64,000 bases of DNA from Halegenticoccus soli (GTDB lineage: Archaea > Halobacteriota > Halobacteria > Halobacteriales > Haloferacaceae): positions 1 to 64,000 of the forward strand of contig NZ_PEND01000004.1 of NCBI RefSeq assembly GCF_002844195.1. Direction: 5' to 3'. Below, piece by piece: positions 16,998 through 26,425 of the stretch (position 1 is the stretch's first letter; every line of letters starts with the position of its first letter). Both the position numbers and the translations under genes were made by a program. The notes under the pieces were generated by a model. That model saw only the letters and a list, made by a program, of their open reading frames with translations, was not told the DNA's origin and did not search any database.

Positions 16998-17474
16998 ATG
17001 GGGGAACTGCGCGACGGTACCGACATGGACGACACCGGCATCTACGCCCGCGAGTCCGCCGCGCTCGGTCGAGCGGTCCAGATCGGCGTCGCGAGCGGCC
17101 GCGTCATCAGCGTCTCGTTCCCCGAGTCGGTCCCCGAGGACGCGGAGTCCGATCACCCCCTGCTCGACCGCGTGTTCGACTACGTCGGGGGTGCCGAGGA
17201 CGACTTCGAGGACGTGGCCGTCGCGCTGACGGTCCCGACGGAACAGCGCCGGGTGCTCGACGCCGTCCGAAACGTGCCCCCCGGCGAGACGGTCTCCGTC
17301 GAGTTGCTCGCCCGCGCGGCCGGGCTGGACGCCGACGACGAGGGGGACCTGGCGACGGTTCGGGAGGCGCTTTCGGAGAACCCGACGCCGATCTTCGTCC
17401 CGGATCACCGGGTGCGGGACGCGTCGGGCGCGACGCCACCGGACGTGGCGGAGCGGCTCCGGGCGGTCGAGTGA
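16998..17474 (+). CDS. MGMT/Ogt-family homologue without the active-site cysteine
   Basis: 158 residues (149 if the ATG at 17025 is used). The first half resembles the N-terminal domain of O6-alkylguanine-DNA alkyltransferases. The second half is the winged-helix domain: TEQRRVLDAVRNVPPGETVSVELLARAAGL, then NPTPIFVPDHRVRDASG. In active enzymes that last motif is PCHRV; here the methyl-accepting Cys is Asp, and the DNA-flipping Tyr of the SYGEL region is also absent. It therefore cannot self-alkylate and may be a DNA-lesion sensor like the alkyltransferase-like (ATL) proteins, or a neutral paralogue. It diverges from trpC. Confidence 0.8.
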   Translation: MGELRDGTDMDDTGIYARESAALGRAVQIGVASGRVISVSFPESVPEDAESDHPLLDRVFDYVGGAEDDFEDVAVALTVPTEQRRVLDAVRNVPPGETVSVELLARAAGLDADDEGDLATVREALSENPTPIFVPDHRVRDASGATPPDVAERLRAVE

Positions 17475-17497
17475 GAACGCGCGGAGGCCGACCGCGT

Positions 17498-17872
17498 TCA
17501 CCGCCGAAACCGACGCACGAGATACAGCCCGAGTCCCACCGCGAGCAGCAGGTCGGAGGCTGCGCCGGCGGCCGACGCGCCGGTCGCGAGTTCGATCCCC
17601 TGGGCGACGCCGGATCCGGCGAGCGTCGCGGCGGTGAGGATCCCGACGGGGTCGTCGCCCCACCACGTGAACGCGAGGACGCCGAACACCACCATCACGA
17701 CCGCGAACGCGACGTCGACGGCGAAGAGCGCGAGCGGATCGCCGGTCGCGCCGGCGTACAGCACGAGCGCGACGTACCCGACGACGAGAGCAATCTGCGC
17801 CAGCGTCAGCGGATCGCTGAGGTCGAAGCCGGACGGGGATGCGGACATACCGGAACGCACGACCTCCTTCAC
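17498..17872 (-). CDS. Small integral membrane protein
   Basis: 124 residues (116 if the internal ATG at 17848 is used). Four hydrophobic helices are visible: LTLAQIALVVGYVALVLYAG, LFAVDVAFAVVMVVFGVLAF, VGILTAATLAGSGVAQGIEL and AASDLLLAVGLGLYLV, with a basic end (RRFRR). It has no recognisable domain; similar small four-helix proteins occur across haloarchaea. Convergent with the MGMT homologue gene. Confidence 0.7.
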   Translation of the reverse strand: MKEVVRSGMSASPSGFDLSDPLTLAQIALVVGYVALVLYAGATGDPLALFAVDVAFAVVMVVFGVLAFTWWGDDPVGILTAATLAGSGVAQGIELATGASAAGAASDLLLAVGLGLYLVRRFRR

Positions 17873-17928
17873 CTTACGCGGTGGGTTCGGCGAACCGCCC
17901 GCGCTCTATCTCCTCCTCGTCTTCCCCC

Positions 17929-18417
17929 TCACGCCCGTTCGAGCGCCGCGGCCCCGAACGGGACGCCGAACCGGTCGCACCAGATGCTCACGCCGTCGTA
18001 CTCGTTCGGGTCGACGTCGTCCGGCAGCCGCTGGACGAACGTCCCGACCTTCGTGCTCTCGCCGCCGTCCGCGCCGCCGTCGACGAGCACCCGCGTCCCG
18101 GCCGCGACCTCCTCGCCCGTGTCGGGGTCCGACGAGGGGGTGAGGTAGACGAACACGTCCGGTCCCTGGGTCTGCTCGTACTCCTCGAAGAGGAGGAAGT
18201 AGCCGTCGCCGTCGCGGTACAGCGTCACGGTTCCCGAGACGTCGTGGCCGGCCTTGCCGACGAACGTTCCGGTCTTCAGCGCTTCGGCGTCGTCTCCGAC
18301 GGGCGATTCGTCCACCGCGGTCACTCGCTCGGGGACGAACAGTTCGGCCGCGAAGACGCCGCCCGCGGCGACGAGGACGACCGCCAGCGCCCCGACGAGG
18401 ATGGTCCGCCGTTCCAT
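17929..18417 (-). CDS. DM13-domain protein, membrane-anchored
   Basis: 162 residues from the ATG at 18417. One N-terminal transmembrane helix (ILVGALAVVLVAAGGVFAAEL) anchors an extracellular DM13 domain: TGTFVGKAGHDVSGTVTLYRDGDGYFLLFEEYEQTQGPDVFVYL. The domain ends with the conserved Cys region VSIWCDRFGVPFGAAAL. DM13 is related to DOMON domains and has been suggested to take part in redox or heme chemistry; that function is not proven. A longer frame upstream adds unconserved residues and was not used. Confidence 0.8.
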   Translation of the reverse strand: MERRTILVGALAVVLVAAGGVFAAELFVPERVTAVDESPVGDDAEALKTGTFVGKAGHDVSGTVTLYRDGDGYFLLFEEYEQTQGPDVFVYLTPSSDPDTGEEVAAGTRVLVDGGADGGESTKVGTFVQRLPDDVDPNEYDGVSIWCDRFGVPFGAAALERA

Positions 18418-18586
18418 GGGTGGTAGAGGTTCGCGCTGGTATTCTCCGTTGGTCGGTAGTGCGCGCACCGTGCCCACACCGCACTCGGCTCGTCGACGGA
18501 CTGTCGTGCTCGTGTTCGTTCCACGCCCGCGCGGCCGTCGAAGGGGCCCTCGGCGTTTCGGGAGTCCCGCCGTCGTCGAACCCCGG

Positions 18587-19591
18587 CTACGACGCCCACT
18601 CGACGTCGAGCGCCTCGTGGACGACGAACTCCAGGGCGTTCACGAGGTAGTGCGCGACGACGACGACGAGCAGGCTCCCCGTGAGGACGAACGCCGCCGC
18701 GAGGACGAAGCCGAGCAGGCCGGTGACGACGACGCCCGCCGGCCCCTGCGCGCCGTGTCCGAGCGCGAACGCGGCGGACGAGAGCACCGCGAGGAGCCAC
18801 GGCGAGAGGCCGAACCCCGCGCTCAGCGCGCCGACGAGCGCCCCGCGGAACAGGAACTCCTCGAAGCCGGCGATGATCGGGAGGACGACGAGGAGCAGCA
18901 CGGCCCACCCGGCGAGCGTGTCGGGCGCGAGCGCCTCCCGGAGCTCCTCGGACCGCCCCAGCCCCCACCGATCTCCGACAGACGCGCCGACCTCGTTCAG
19001 CGCGTAGAGGGCGATCCCAAGACCGATCCCCAGCGCCAGGGACGTCGGACCGACCGCGTCGGGGGACGCGCCGAACGCCCAGGCCGGGATCTCGGCGTAC
19101 CACGCCCCGGCGAGCAGCAGGGCGCCGAACAGCCCCTGCGAGAGCGCGACGTTCGCCAGGAGCGCCCCGGTGGAAAACTGCGCCGCGGGCGGCGTCGGAG
19201 CCGCCGGGTCCGGCGAGGCGGCGTTCCGGGGGCCCGCCTCGGCGGGTCGGAAGCGGTCGGAGTCGAAGCTGTCACCGTCGAAGCGGTCGGAGTCGCCGCC
19301 GCTCGGTGCGGGCGTCCGCTGCGTTTCGCGCGGAGAGTCGCCGTCGGCTCGGCGGTGGTCGGGACGGTCGTGATAGTCGGGATGATCAGGACGGTCCGGA
19401 CGGTCACCGGCCGGACGGTCGGGACGGTCGGAACGACGATGGTCAGGACGGGACCGGTCAGAACGATCGGGACGATCGAGACGGTCGGAGCGGTCGCCGT
19501 CGTGGACGAGATCCTGCGACGCGCGCGCCAGAAGGAGCAACAACCCGAGGACGACGCCCGCGAAGCCCGCGAACGTCGTCCAGTCGGCCAT
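18587..19591 (-). CDS. CPBP-family intramembrane protease with Asp/Arg/Pro-rich linker
   Basis: 334 residues. An N-terminal helix (FAGFAGVVLGLLLLLARAS) is followed by about 60 residues of almost pure Asp/Arg/Pro/Ser, then a polytopic domain. The CPBP (CAAX protease and bacteriocin-processing) motifs are FEEFLFRGALVGAL with the Glu-Glu pair, and SSAAFALGHGAQGP with the conserved His. The last helix is LLGFVLAAAFVLTGSLLVVVVAHYLVNALEF. These are glutamic intramembrane endopeptidases; the substrate is unknown. The linker is encoded by expanded 9-base units at about 19340-19500. The stop of lonB lies 6 bases upstream of the start codon, so co-transcription is likely. Confidence 0.85.
   Translation of the reverse strand: MADWTTFAGFAGVVLGLLLLLARASQDLVHDGDRSDRLDRPDRSDRSRPDHRRSDRPDRPAGDRPDRPDHPDYHDRPDHRRADGDSPRETQRTPAPSGGDSDRFDGDSFDSDRFRPAEAGPRNAASPDPAAPTPPAAQFSTGALLANVALSQGLFGALLLAGAWYAEIPAWAFGASPDAVGPTSLALGIGLGIALYALNEVGASVGDRWGLGRSEELREALAPDTLAGWAVLLLVVLPIIAGFEEFLFRGALVGALSAGFGLSPWLLAVLSSAAFALGHGAQGPAGVVVTGLLGFVLAAAFVLTGSLLVVVVAHYLVNALEFVVHEALDVEWAS
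19340..19500. repeat. Degenerate 9-base tandem repeats encoding an Arg/Asp linker
   Basis: The plus strand carries many variants of CGGGACGGT in tandem, in frame with the CPBP protease gene, producing R-x-D repeats on the minus strand. It looks like slippage expansion. Confidence 0.65.
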
Positions 19592-19597
19592 CGACGC

Positions 19598-21763
19598 TTA
19601 CTGGGGGCTGGGGCTGCTCGGTCCCTTGCTCACGCTCTTGTCCGAGAGCGCGGAGCCGGTGATGCTCTTGAGCCGGTCGACCAGCGAGTCCTTCTCGGGT
19701 TCGCCTTCGAGGGCGACGTCGAGCACCTCGCTGATGTGGCTGACCGGCACGATCTCGATCATCTCCTTGTACTCGTCTTCGATCATCACGTCCTGGAGGT
19801 TCGCCTTCGGGATGATGACCGTGTCCATGCCAGCCTTCGCGGCGGCCTCGATCTTGTGGGTGACGCCGCCGACCGGGAGCACGTCGCCGCGGACCGACAG
19901 CGAGCCGGTCATGGCGATGCTCTGGTCGATGCCGACGTCCTCCAGCGCGCTGATGACCGCGGTCGCCACGGTGATGGAGGCGGAGTCGCCGTCGACGCCG
20001 CTCTGCCCCGCCTGGACGAACTGGATGTGGATGTCCTTCTCGGAGATGTTCTCGTCGGAGAACTTCTTGATGATGGCGGAGACGTTGTCGACGGCCTCCT
20101 GGGCCATCTCCTTCAACTGGCCGGTGGCGATGACCTCGCCGGGGCCCTGCGAGGGCGTGACCTCGGCCATGACGGGCAGGACGATCCCAGAGTCCTCGCC
20201 CATGACCGCGAGGCCGTTGACGCGGCCGACCACGTAGCCCTCGTTGACGGAGAGCTCGTAGTCCTTGCGGCGCTGGATGAAGTCGTCCGCGAGCTGCTGT
20301 TCGATGCTGCGCGAGCGACCCTTCGCCTGCAGCACATGCTCGCGGGTGACCACGTCGGCGCCCTCCGCGCGGGCCATGTCGCCCGCGACGCGGACGAGCC
20401 CGCCCAGGTTCCTGAGTTCGAGCGTCAGGTGGCCCTTGCGCCCCGCGCGGCGGCGGGCTTCGAGGATGACCTCCTCGATCGCCTCCTCGGAGAAGTCGGG
20501 CAGGCGGCCGTCCTTGGCGACCTCCTGCGCCACGAACCGGGCGTACTTCCGGCGCATCTCGGGGGTGTCCTCGATGGTGTCGTCCATGTACACCTCGTAC
20601 CCGTAGCCCTTGATACGGCTGCGGAGCGCGGGGTGCATGTTCTCCATCGCGTCGAGGTTCCCCGCCGCGACCATGATGAAGTCCGTCGGGACCGGCTCCG
20701 TCTGGACCATCGCGCCCGAGGACCGCTCGGACTGGCCCGTGATGGAGAACTCGCCCTCCTGGATCGCCGTCATCAGGTGCTGCTGGCTCCGGATGTCGAG
20801 CGTGTTGATCTCGTCGATGAACAGCACGCCCTTGTTCGCCTTGTGGATGGCGCCGGGCTCGACGCGGTCGTGGCTCGGCGTCTCCATCCCGCCGGACTGG
20901 AACGGGTCGTGGCGGACGTCGCCGAGCAGCGCGCCGGCGTGGGCGCCCGTCGCGTCCTCGAACGGCGCCGTCGTCGTGTCGGCGTTGTTGACGATGAGGT
21001 TCGGGATCATCGCGTCGCTGCTGCGGCTGCCGTAGCGGAACGCGAGGTAGATGATACCCGCCGCGAGGATGCCGAGCAGGATCTGCCCGGCGATGATGAG
21101 CGAGTAGCCCAGGACCACCGCGATGATGATCCACATGAGGAACGAGCGCATCTGGTTGCGCTTGCGCGCCTCCTCCTTGTGGGCCTCGACGATCTGCTCG
21201 CCCTTGCCCGCGGGGACGGTCCGCACCTTCGGGCGGTTGCCGTCGTCCGGGTTGTGGTAGACGAGCACGTCCTGAAGCTCCTCCTTCGGGAGGAGTTCCG
21301 CCATCGCCTTCGCGAGCATCGACTTCCCCGTCCCCGGGGAGCCGATCATCATCACGTGCCGCCGCTGCTTCGCGGCCTTCATGACGACGTCGCGGGCGTG
21401 TTCCTGCCCGATCACCTGGTCGACGAGTCGGTCCGGGACTTCGATGTCGGCGGTCGAATCGACCATCAGTCCGCCGAGGAGGTCGTCCTCGTCGATCTCG
21501 TCCGCGACTTCCGCCTCGACTTCGACCTCGCTGCCGAGGTCGTCGAGGGTCGGCTCGTCGGAGGCGGACCGCTCGTCGTCTCCCCCCCGGTCGTCCGGTG
21601 CGGGAGCCCCGTCTCCCCGGTCGCCCGATGCGGGAGCCTGTTCGCCGCCGTTCGTGAGTTCGTCGGACACGGCCTCCTCGCCGTCGTCCGGCTGCTCCGA
21701 ACGGTCGGGCGTGTTCGCCTCCTGCTCCGGGAGGCTGTCGTCGTTGTCCATGTCGTTGCTCAT
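19598..21763 (-). CDS. lonB: ATP-dependent membrane protease LonB
   Basis: 721 residues. An acidic N-terminal extension (about 90 residues) precedes the AAA+ module: Walker A IGSPGTGKSMLAKAMAE and Walker B GVLFIDEINTLDI. The two membrane helices inserted in the AAA+ domain, typical of archaeal Lon, are MRSFLMWIIIAVVLGYSLII and ILLGILAAGIIYLAF. The C-terminal protease has the catalytic Ser in GDSASITVATAVISAL and Lys in PVGGVTHKIEAA. In haloarchaea LonB is the main membrane-linked quality-control protease and is essential in Haloferax. A TATA-like TTTATG lies about 20 bases upstream. Confidence 0.97.
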   Translation of the reverse strand: MSNDMDNDDSLPEQEANTPDRSEQPDDGEEAVSDELTNGGEQAPASGDRGDGAPAPDDRGGDDERSASDEPTLDDLGSEVEVEAEVADEIDEDDLLGGLMVDSTADIEVPDRLVDQVIGQEHARDVVMKAAKQRRHVMMIGSPGTGKSMLAKAMAELLPKEELQDVLVYHNPDDGNRPKVRTVPAGKGEQIVEAHKEEARKRNQMRSFLMWIIIAVVLGYSLIIAGQILLGILAAGIIYLAFRYGSRSSDAMIPNLIVNNADTTTAPFEDATGAHAGALLGDVRHDPFQSGGMETPSHDRVEPGAIHKANKGVLFIDEINTLDIRSQQHLMTAIQEGEFSITGQSERSSGAMVQTEPVPTDFIMVAAGNLDAMENMHPALRSRIKGYGYEVYMDDTIEDTPEMRRKYARFVAQEVAKDGRLPDFSEEAIEEVILEARRRAGRKGHLTLELRNLGGLVRVAGDMARAEGADVVTREHVLQAKGRSRSIEQQLADDFIQRRKDYELSVNEGYVVGRVNGLAVMGEDSGIVLPVMAEVTPSQGPGEVIATGQLKEMAQEAVDNVSAIIKKFSDENISEKDIHIQFVQAGQSGVDGDSASITVATAVISALEDVGIDQSIAMTGSLSVRGDVLPVGGVTHKIEAAAKAGMDTVIIPKANLQDVMIEDEYKEMIEIVPVSHISEVLDVALEGEPEKDSLVDRLKSITGSALSDKSVSKGPSSPSPQ

Positions 21764-21900
21764 AGAACTATGTCGCTACATAAACGGTGGGTCGCGCAAC
21801 TGATATACTTTCTCCCCCAGGACGAGCACGCCACAAGCACGCGTACTGACGTGTCGGGACTCCTACTCCCGGAATTCGTTGCCGTAGTCGTCTCGTCGTT

Positions 21901-21908
21901 TTTATAAA
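21901..21908 (+). promoter_or_regulatory. TATA box of nadM
   Basis: TTTATAAA centred 27 bases before the ATG at 21932. The alternative ATG at 21908 overlaps this box, so it cannot be the start of a message from this promoter. Confidence 0.6.
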
Positions 21909-21931
21909 TGGGCGTGCGAAACAGACGTGGT

Positions 21932-22465
21932 ATGCGGGGGTTCTACATCGGCCGGTTCCAGCCGTACCACAACGGCCACCACCACATGGTCGAGGCCATC
22001 GCCTCGGAGGTCGACGAACTCGTCCTGGGCATCGGGAGCGCGGGTGACTCGCACACGACGCGCAACCCGTTCACTGCGGGCGAACGTATCATGATGCTCA
22101 CGAAGTCGCTCGCCGAGTTCGACCTCACGACGTACGTCGTCCCCATCGAGGACCTCGAACGCAACTCCGTGTGGGTGAGCCACGTCCAGAGCATGAGCCC
22201 GACGTTCGACGTCGCCTACTCGAACAACCCGCTCGTCATCCAGCTGTTCGAGGAGGCCGGCGTCGAGGTTCGGCAGTCGCCCATGTTCCGCCGCGAGGTG
22301 CTCGAAGGGACGGAGCTGCGCGAGCGGATGATCGAAGGCGGCGACTGGGAGGGCCTCGTCCCGGAGCCGGTCGTCCGGGTGGTCGACGAGATAAACGGCG
22401 TCGAGCGGATTCAGCGGATCGCCGACTCCGACGCCAACGGCGACACCGGGACCGACCCCGAGTGA
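21932..22465 (+). CDS. nadM: Nicotinamide-nucleotide adenylyltransferase
   Basis: 177 residues from the ATG chosen by the TATA box position. MRGFYIGRFQPYHNGHHHMVEAIA holds the nucleotidyltransferase HxGH motif as HNGH. EGTELRERMIEGGDWEGLVP is the C-terminal ATP-phosphate motif. The enzyme adenylylates NMN to make NAD, the archaeal final step. Six bases separate its stop from the GTG of the DUF62 gene, so the two form an operon. The last dozen residues are an acidic haloarchaeal tail. Confidence 0.95.
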   Translation: MRGFYIGRFQPYHNGHHHMVEAIASEVDELVLGIGSAGDSHTTRNPFTAGERIMMLTKSLAEFDLTTYVVPIEDLERNSVWVSHVQSMSPTFDVAYSNNPLVIQLFEEAGVEVRQSPMFRREVLEGTELRERMIEGGDWEGLVPEPVVRVVDEINGVERIQRIADSDANGDTGTDPE

Positions 22466-22471
22466 TCGGCC

Positions 22472-23323
22472 GTGATCACCATCGCTTCCGACTTCGGCAC
22501 CCCGTACCCCGCGGCGATGAAGGGCGTCATCCTCCGGCGGACCGACGCCCGGCTCGTCGACGTCGCCCACGACTTCCCCCGGCAGGACGTGCGCGCGGCC
22601 GCGTTCTGGCTCCGCGAGGTGCTGCCGTACTTCCCCCCGGCGGTCCACCTCGCGGTCGTCGACCCGGGCGTCGGCACGGACCGGGCCGCGGTGGTGGTTC
22701 GCGCGGGCGACCACGCGCTCGTCGGCCCCGACAACGGCCTGTTGCTCCCCGCCGCTCGACGGATCGCGGCCGAATCAGCGGGGTCCGACGGCCGGAACGA
22801 CGGCGAGGGTGACGTGGACGACGGCGACGAGGACGAGGCGGGTAACGACGAGGTGGAAGTGTTCGAGTACGCCTACGAGGACCCGGACTCGGCGACGTTC
22901 CACGGGCGGGACGTGTTCGCCCCCGCGGCCGCCGAGGTCCACGAGGTCGGCGTCGACTCGCTGGAGGCGCTGGACGCGGTGTCGCCGGCGTCCGAATTCG
23001 TCGACCTCGCACTCCCGGAGCCGGCGGTCCGCGAGGACGACGAGACGGGCCGGGTGCTCGCGGTCGACGGCGAGGTGCTCGTCGTCGACGACTTCGGCAA
23101 CGCGATCACGAACGTCCCCGGCGCGCTCGTCCGGGGACGCGACGCGGTGACCGTGAACGGCGAGCGCGTCCCGGTCGGGGAGTCCTTCGCGGCCGTCGGG
23201 GCCGGCGAACGGCTGGTCACGGTCGGCAGCCACGGGTACGTCGAGTGCGACGTGAACCGCGGTCGGGGCGACGAGGCGTTCGGCCTCGCGCCGGGCGACG
23301 CGGTGACGATGCAGTTCGACTGA
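22472..23323 (+). CDS. DUF62 S-adenosyl-L-methionine hydrolase (SAM hydroxide adenosyltransferase)
   Basis: 283 residues, starting at GTG. MITIASDFGTPYPAAMKGVIL, VDVAHDFPRQDVRAAAFWL, VHLAVVDPGVGTDRAAVVV and GPDNGLLLPAA are the four conserved blocks of the N-terminal DUF62/SalL fold. The C-terminal barrel contains VLVVDDFGNAITNVPG. Family members split SAM into adenosine and methionine with water. There is an acidic insertion (about residues 105-130, rich in Asp/Glu/Gly) that looks like a haloarchaeal surface loop. Co-transcribed with nadM; why NAD synthesis and SAM turnover are paired is not known. Confidence 0.92.
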   Translation: MITIASDFGTPYPAAMKGVILRRTDARLVDVAHDFPRQDVRAAAFWLREVLPYFPPAVHLAVVDPGVGTDRAAVVVRAGDHALVGPDNGLLLPAARRIAAESAGSDGRNDGEGDVDDGDEDEAGNDEVEVFEYAYEDPDSATFHGRDVFAPAAAEVHEVGVDSLEALDAVSPASEFVDLALPEPAVREDDETGRVLAVDGEVLVVDDFGNAITNVPGALVRGRDAVTVNGERVPVGESFAAVGAGERLVTVGSHGYVECDVNRGRGDEAFGLAPGDAVTMQFD

Positions 23324-23626
23324 GCCGGGCTGGCGACTCAACTCGACCGAACTGGGCCGAGGACTCGACTCGATTGAGCGACCGTTCGGCGAAGATCCGA
23401 TCCGTTCGGTGAGTGCCGAGCGTCAGATGACGACGACCGGCAGTTCTTCGACGACCTCCGAGTCGGTGTCACCGGTGTAGAGAGCCGAACAGTCGTACAA
23501 CTCCCTCGCCACTCCTCGCTCTCTACCTCTCAGTCTCGCGCCACACTTTCTGTGACTTCTTTCCGTCGCGTCGCTACGGGCGTTCCACTCGGGTCGAACA
23601 AAAATCGGGAATCGCTTCCGCGAGGG
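23324..23626. other. Intergenic region with a possible gene end on the minus strand
   Basis: About 300 bases between the DUF62 and thermosome stops. On the minus strand an open stretch ends at TGA (23423-23425) and reads ARELYDCSALYTGDTDSE and then VVEELPVVVI. That looks like the C terminus of a real protein, but I find no upstream start or domain. It may be a gene remnant. No other feature is evident. Confidence 0.3.
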
Positions 23627-25231
23627 TTACTCGGCGGCGATGACGTCGTCGATGCGGACGATCATCGTGGCCGCCTCGGTGGCGGACTCGACGGCCTCGC
23701 GCTTGACGGCCGCGGGGTCGATGATGCCCCGCTCGACGGGGTCGCCGATCTCGCCGGCGCGGCCGGTCGAGATGATGCCCGCGCGACCCTCCTTCTCGTA
23801 CAGGGCGCGCAGGTCGACGAGCGCGTCGATCGAGTCCATGCCGGTGTTCTCCGCGAGGGTGCGCGGGAGGCTGTCGACCGCGTCGGCGAACGCCTCGACC
23901 GCCAGCTGCTTGCGGCCCTCGATGCCCGCGGCCGCGCTGCGGACGTGGTCGGCGATGGCGATCTCGGTCGCGCCCGCGCCGGGGACGACGCCGCCCTTGT
24001 CGATCGCGGCGATGACCACGTCGACCGCGTCGTTCATCGCGCGCTCCAGCTCGTCGACGACGTGTTCGGTGCCGCCGCGGAGGAACAGCGTCACGGCCTT
24101 CGCCGCGGAGCCCCCCTCGACGAAGGTGAGCTCGTCGTCGCCGTACTTCTCGACACGGACGCTCTCGACGTGGCCGAAGTCGGCCTCGTCGAGGTCCGAC
24201 AGCGAGCCGAGGCGCTTCGCGCCGGTCGCGCGGGAGATGGCCTTGGCGTCCGACTTCTTCACGTTCTTGAACGCGAGGATGCCCGCGTCGGCGAGGTAGC
24301 CGGCCACGCGGTCGTCGATCTTCTTCGAGCAGAAGACGACGTCGACGCCGGCGTCGGCGAGCGTCTTGGCGTAGCCGCGGAGTTCGCTGTCCTCCGCCTC
24401 GATGGCGGCGTTGAGCTGGTCGACGCTCGTGATGTTGTACTCGGTGTCGACCTCGCCCTTGCGGACCTCGAGCTTCATGTCGAGGACGGCGACCGTCGCG
24501 TCCTCGACCCGCTCGGGCATGTTGTCGTTCGCCGGCTCCTTGTCGATGATGACGCCCTCGACGAGTTCGGTCGCGCTCGAACTCGCGCCGGTCTGCGTCT
24601 GGACGTGGATGTCGTCGCGGTCGATCCGCCCGTCGTCGTCGGCGACCTGCCGGACGGCGGTGACGACCTGCTTGGCCAGGACGTCGGCGGTCACGTCGCC
24701 GGTTCCCTTCCCGGTCATGCTCGACTCCGCGACCTGTTCGAGGGTGTCGTCGTCGAGGTCCGCGGGACTCGACGAACCGTCGTCGTTGAGGTCGACGTCG
24801 AGCACCTGCGCGTCGATGGCCTCCTGCGCCAGGCGGGCGGCCTCGTGGTACCCCTCGACGATGACCGTCGGGTGGAGGTCGGAGTCGAGCAGGTCCTCGG
24901 CCTGCGCGAGGAGCTCGCCCGTCAGGACGGCGGCCGTCGTGGTCCCGTCGCCGACCTCGTCCTCCTGCGTCTCGGCGACTTCCACGATCATCTGGGCCGC
25001 CGGGTGCTCGATGTCCATCTCGTTGAGGATGGTCGCGCCGTCGTTCGTGATGACGACGTCGCCCGACGAGTCGACGAGCATCTTGTCCATCCCGCGCGGC
25101 CCGAGCGTCGTCCGTACCGCGTTGGCGACGGCTTTCCCGGCTCGGATGTTTGAGTCCTGCGCGGCCTGGCCGCGGGTGCGCTGGCTACCCTCCGCGAGGA
25201 TGAACAGTGGTTGCTGCATCTGTGTTGCCAT
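23627..25231 (-). CDS. Thermosome subunit (group II chaperonin)
   Basis: 534 residues. ATP-driven folding chamber subunit. Nucleotide-binding signatures are [37 protein letters not shown] and [18 protein letters not shown], and the C-terminal TEIAIADHV with the later [16 protein letters not shown]. The helical protrusion lid lies in the apical domain around residues 230-270. Haloarchaea carry two or three paralogues, so the subunit letter is left open. The C terminus ends [12 protein letters not shown] without the Gly-Met-rich tail seen in some paralogues. A strong TATA box lies 38 bases upstream. Confidence 0.97.
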   Translation of the reverse strand: MATQMQQPLFILAEGSQRTRGQAAQDSNIRAGKAVANAVRTTLGPRGMDKMLVDSSGDVVITNDGATILNEMDIEHPAAQMIVEVAETQEDEVGDGTTTAAVLTGELLAQAEDLLDSDLHPTVIVEGYHEAARLAQEAIDAQVLDVDLNDDGSSSPADLDDDTLEQVAESSMTGKGTGDVTADVLAKQVVTAVRQVADDDGRIDRDDIHVQTQTGASSSATELVEGVIIDKEPANDNMPERVEDATVAVLDMKLEVRKGEVDTEYNITSVDQLNAAIEAEDSELRGYAKTLADAGVDVVFCSKKIDDRVAGYLADAGILAFKNVKKSDAKAISRATGAKRLGSLSDLDEADFGHVESVRVEKYGDDELTFVEGGSAAKAVTLFLRGGTEHVVDELERAMNDAVDVVIAAIDKGGVVPGAGATEIAIADHVRSAAAGIEGRKQLAVEAFADAVDSLPRTLAENTGMDSIDALVDLRALYEKEGRAGIISTGRAGEIGDPVERGIIDPAAVKREAVESATEAATMIVRIDDVIAAE

Positions 25232-25268
25232 GATGAGTAAACCTCACCGGATCCAAGGATTGCGGTTC

Positions 25269-25276
25269 TATATATA
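25269..25276 (-). promoter_or_regulatory. TATA box of the thermosome gene
   Basis: TATATATA, with purine-rich sequence (GGAAAAG) just upstream on the minus strand as a BRE candidate, 38 bases before the start codon. Haloarchaeal chaperonin genes are heat-inducible; the control element itself is not identified here. Confidence 0.6.
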
Positions 25277-25470
25277 CTTTTCCATCCGTTTCGATGAAAC
25301 CCCCGGACGCAAGCAACCACGCCTGCCTGTGACTCGCTCGCCTCCGGCGCGGTCGCGGGAGCCGTCGTCGACGGAGGGGCCCCTCGTTGACAGCGGGTGG
25401 CTAGTATTCACCTCAGGGCCCAGAACCCACCTCAAAGTATACATAACGTCCGATACATGTCGGGCGTACG

Positions 25471-26301
25471 ATGCTGGAACTGGAGCACGGCTTCCGGGTG
25501 GTCGACGTGCGCGCGCGGCTCGACCCCGATGCGAACGACGTGGCGACTCACGGGCGGGAGATCTCCCCGGAGCGGCTGGAGCGCGAGATGCACCAGGCGG
25601 GGGTCGTCCGGGCCGTCGTGTCGCCGGGGCCGCGTGAGTCGGGGGAGGGGTACCTGAGGGCGAACAACGCGGTCGCCCGGCTGAGCGTCGACCGGCCGTT
25701 TCTCGCCTTCGCGCGGCTCAACGGCGCGAGGGACGTGGCGCGACGGCCGACCGCCAGGCTTCGAAACCTCGCCGCCTCCCGGCAAGCGCACCACGCCGCC
25801 CCGGACGACGTCGAGCGATACGCCTACGACGACCGCTTCCACGGGTTCGTCCTCGATCCGGCCGCGGACGGGTTGCCCGACGACGAGGTGCTGGACGAAC
25901 TCGACGCGGTCGGCCTGCCGGTTCTCGTGCGCGCCGGCGAGCGGTTCGCGCCGGACGCCGCGGCGGAGACGCTCCTCGGGCGGTCGTTTCCGGTGGTTCT
26001 CACGAGCTTCGGGGGGTTCCCGCTGAACCGGGAGTTGATGAGCGAATCGCTCGACCTGCTCGACGAGCACGACCAGCTCCACCTGGACACGAGTTTCGTC
26101 GGCTACCGATCCCTTCTGGAACGCGGCCTGCTGGAGCACCCCGACCGGATTCTCTTCGGCAGCGGCGTCCCGGACGCGCATCCGAACGTCGGGGTCATGG
26201 AGATTCTGACGTTGAACGTGCCGGAGGACGCGATGCGGCGCGTCTTCTCGAAGAACCCCTCGCGGGTCGTGCCGGGGCTCGGACCGGGCGAGGAGCCGTA
26301 G
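25471..26301 (+). CDS. Amidohydrolase-like TIM-barrel protein
   Basis: 276 residues. Strand-turn patterns of an amidohydrolase-2 barrel are visible: [16 protein letters not shown] at the start, [22 protein letters not shown] in the middle, [25 protein letters not shown], and [22 protein letters not shown] near the end. The first metal motif HxH is replaced by R-A-R and the later His positions are partly missing, so a metal-dependent mechanism is doubtful. It may be a non-metal decarboxylase-type member or an inactive relative. It stands alone between the thermosome gene and a convergent glycosyltransferase. Confidence 0.6.
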   Translation: MLELEHGFRVVDVRARLDPDANDVATHGREISPERLEREMHQAGVVRAVVSPGPRESGEGYLRANNAVARLSVDRPFLAFARLNGARDVARRPTARLRNLAASRQAHHAAPDDVERYAYDDRFHGFVLDPAADGLPDDEVLDELDAVGLPVLVRAGERFAPDAAAETLLGRSFPVVLTSFGGFPLNRELMSESLDLLDEHDQLHLDTSFVGYRSLLERGLLEHPDRILFGSGVPDAHPNVGVMEILTLNVPEDAMRRVFSKNPSRVVPGLGPGEEP

Positions 26302-26425
26302 TTCGACCTACCAGGAGCCGTCGTCCGTCTGCCGGATGAGACTGATCCGCCGGACGAGACCGGTCCGCCGGGCGAACACGATCCGTCTGTTCGGTCCCTT
26401 CACCGCCGATCGTATCTCGCCGCCC

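Noticed and set aside
18254-21907. Open plus-strand frame of about 1,200 codons opposite lonB and the CPBP gene
   Set aside because: It is antisense to two clear genes. Its composition (Arg, Val, Asp, Leu repeats) is that of a shadow frame in high-GC DNA, with no domain.
21908-21931. Upstream ATG as start of nadM
   Set aside because: It overlaps the TATA box, and the conserved protein begins at the second ATG (21932).
25471-26301. Active zinc amidohydrolase
   Set aside because: The HxH motif is missing (R-A-R) and other metal ligands are not clear, so only the fold is claimed.
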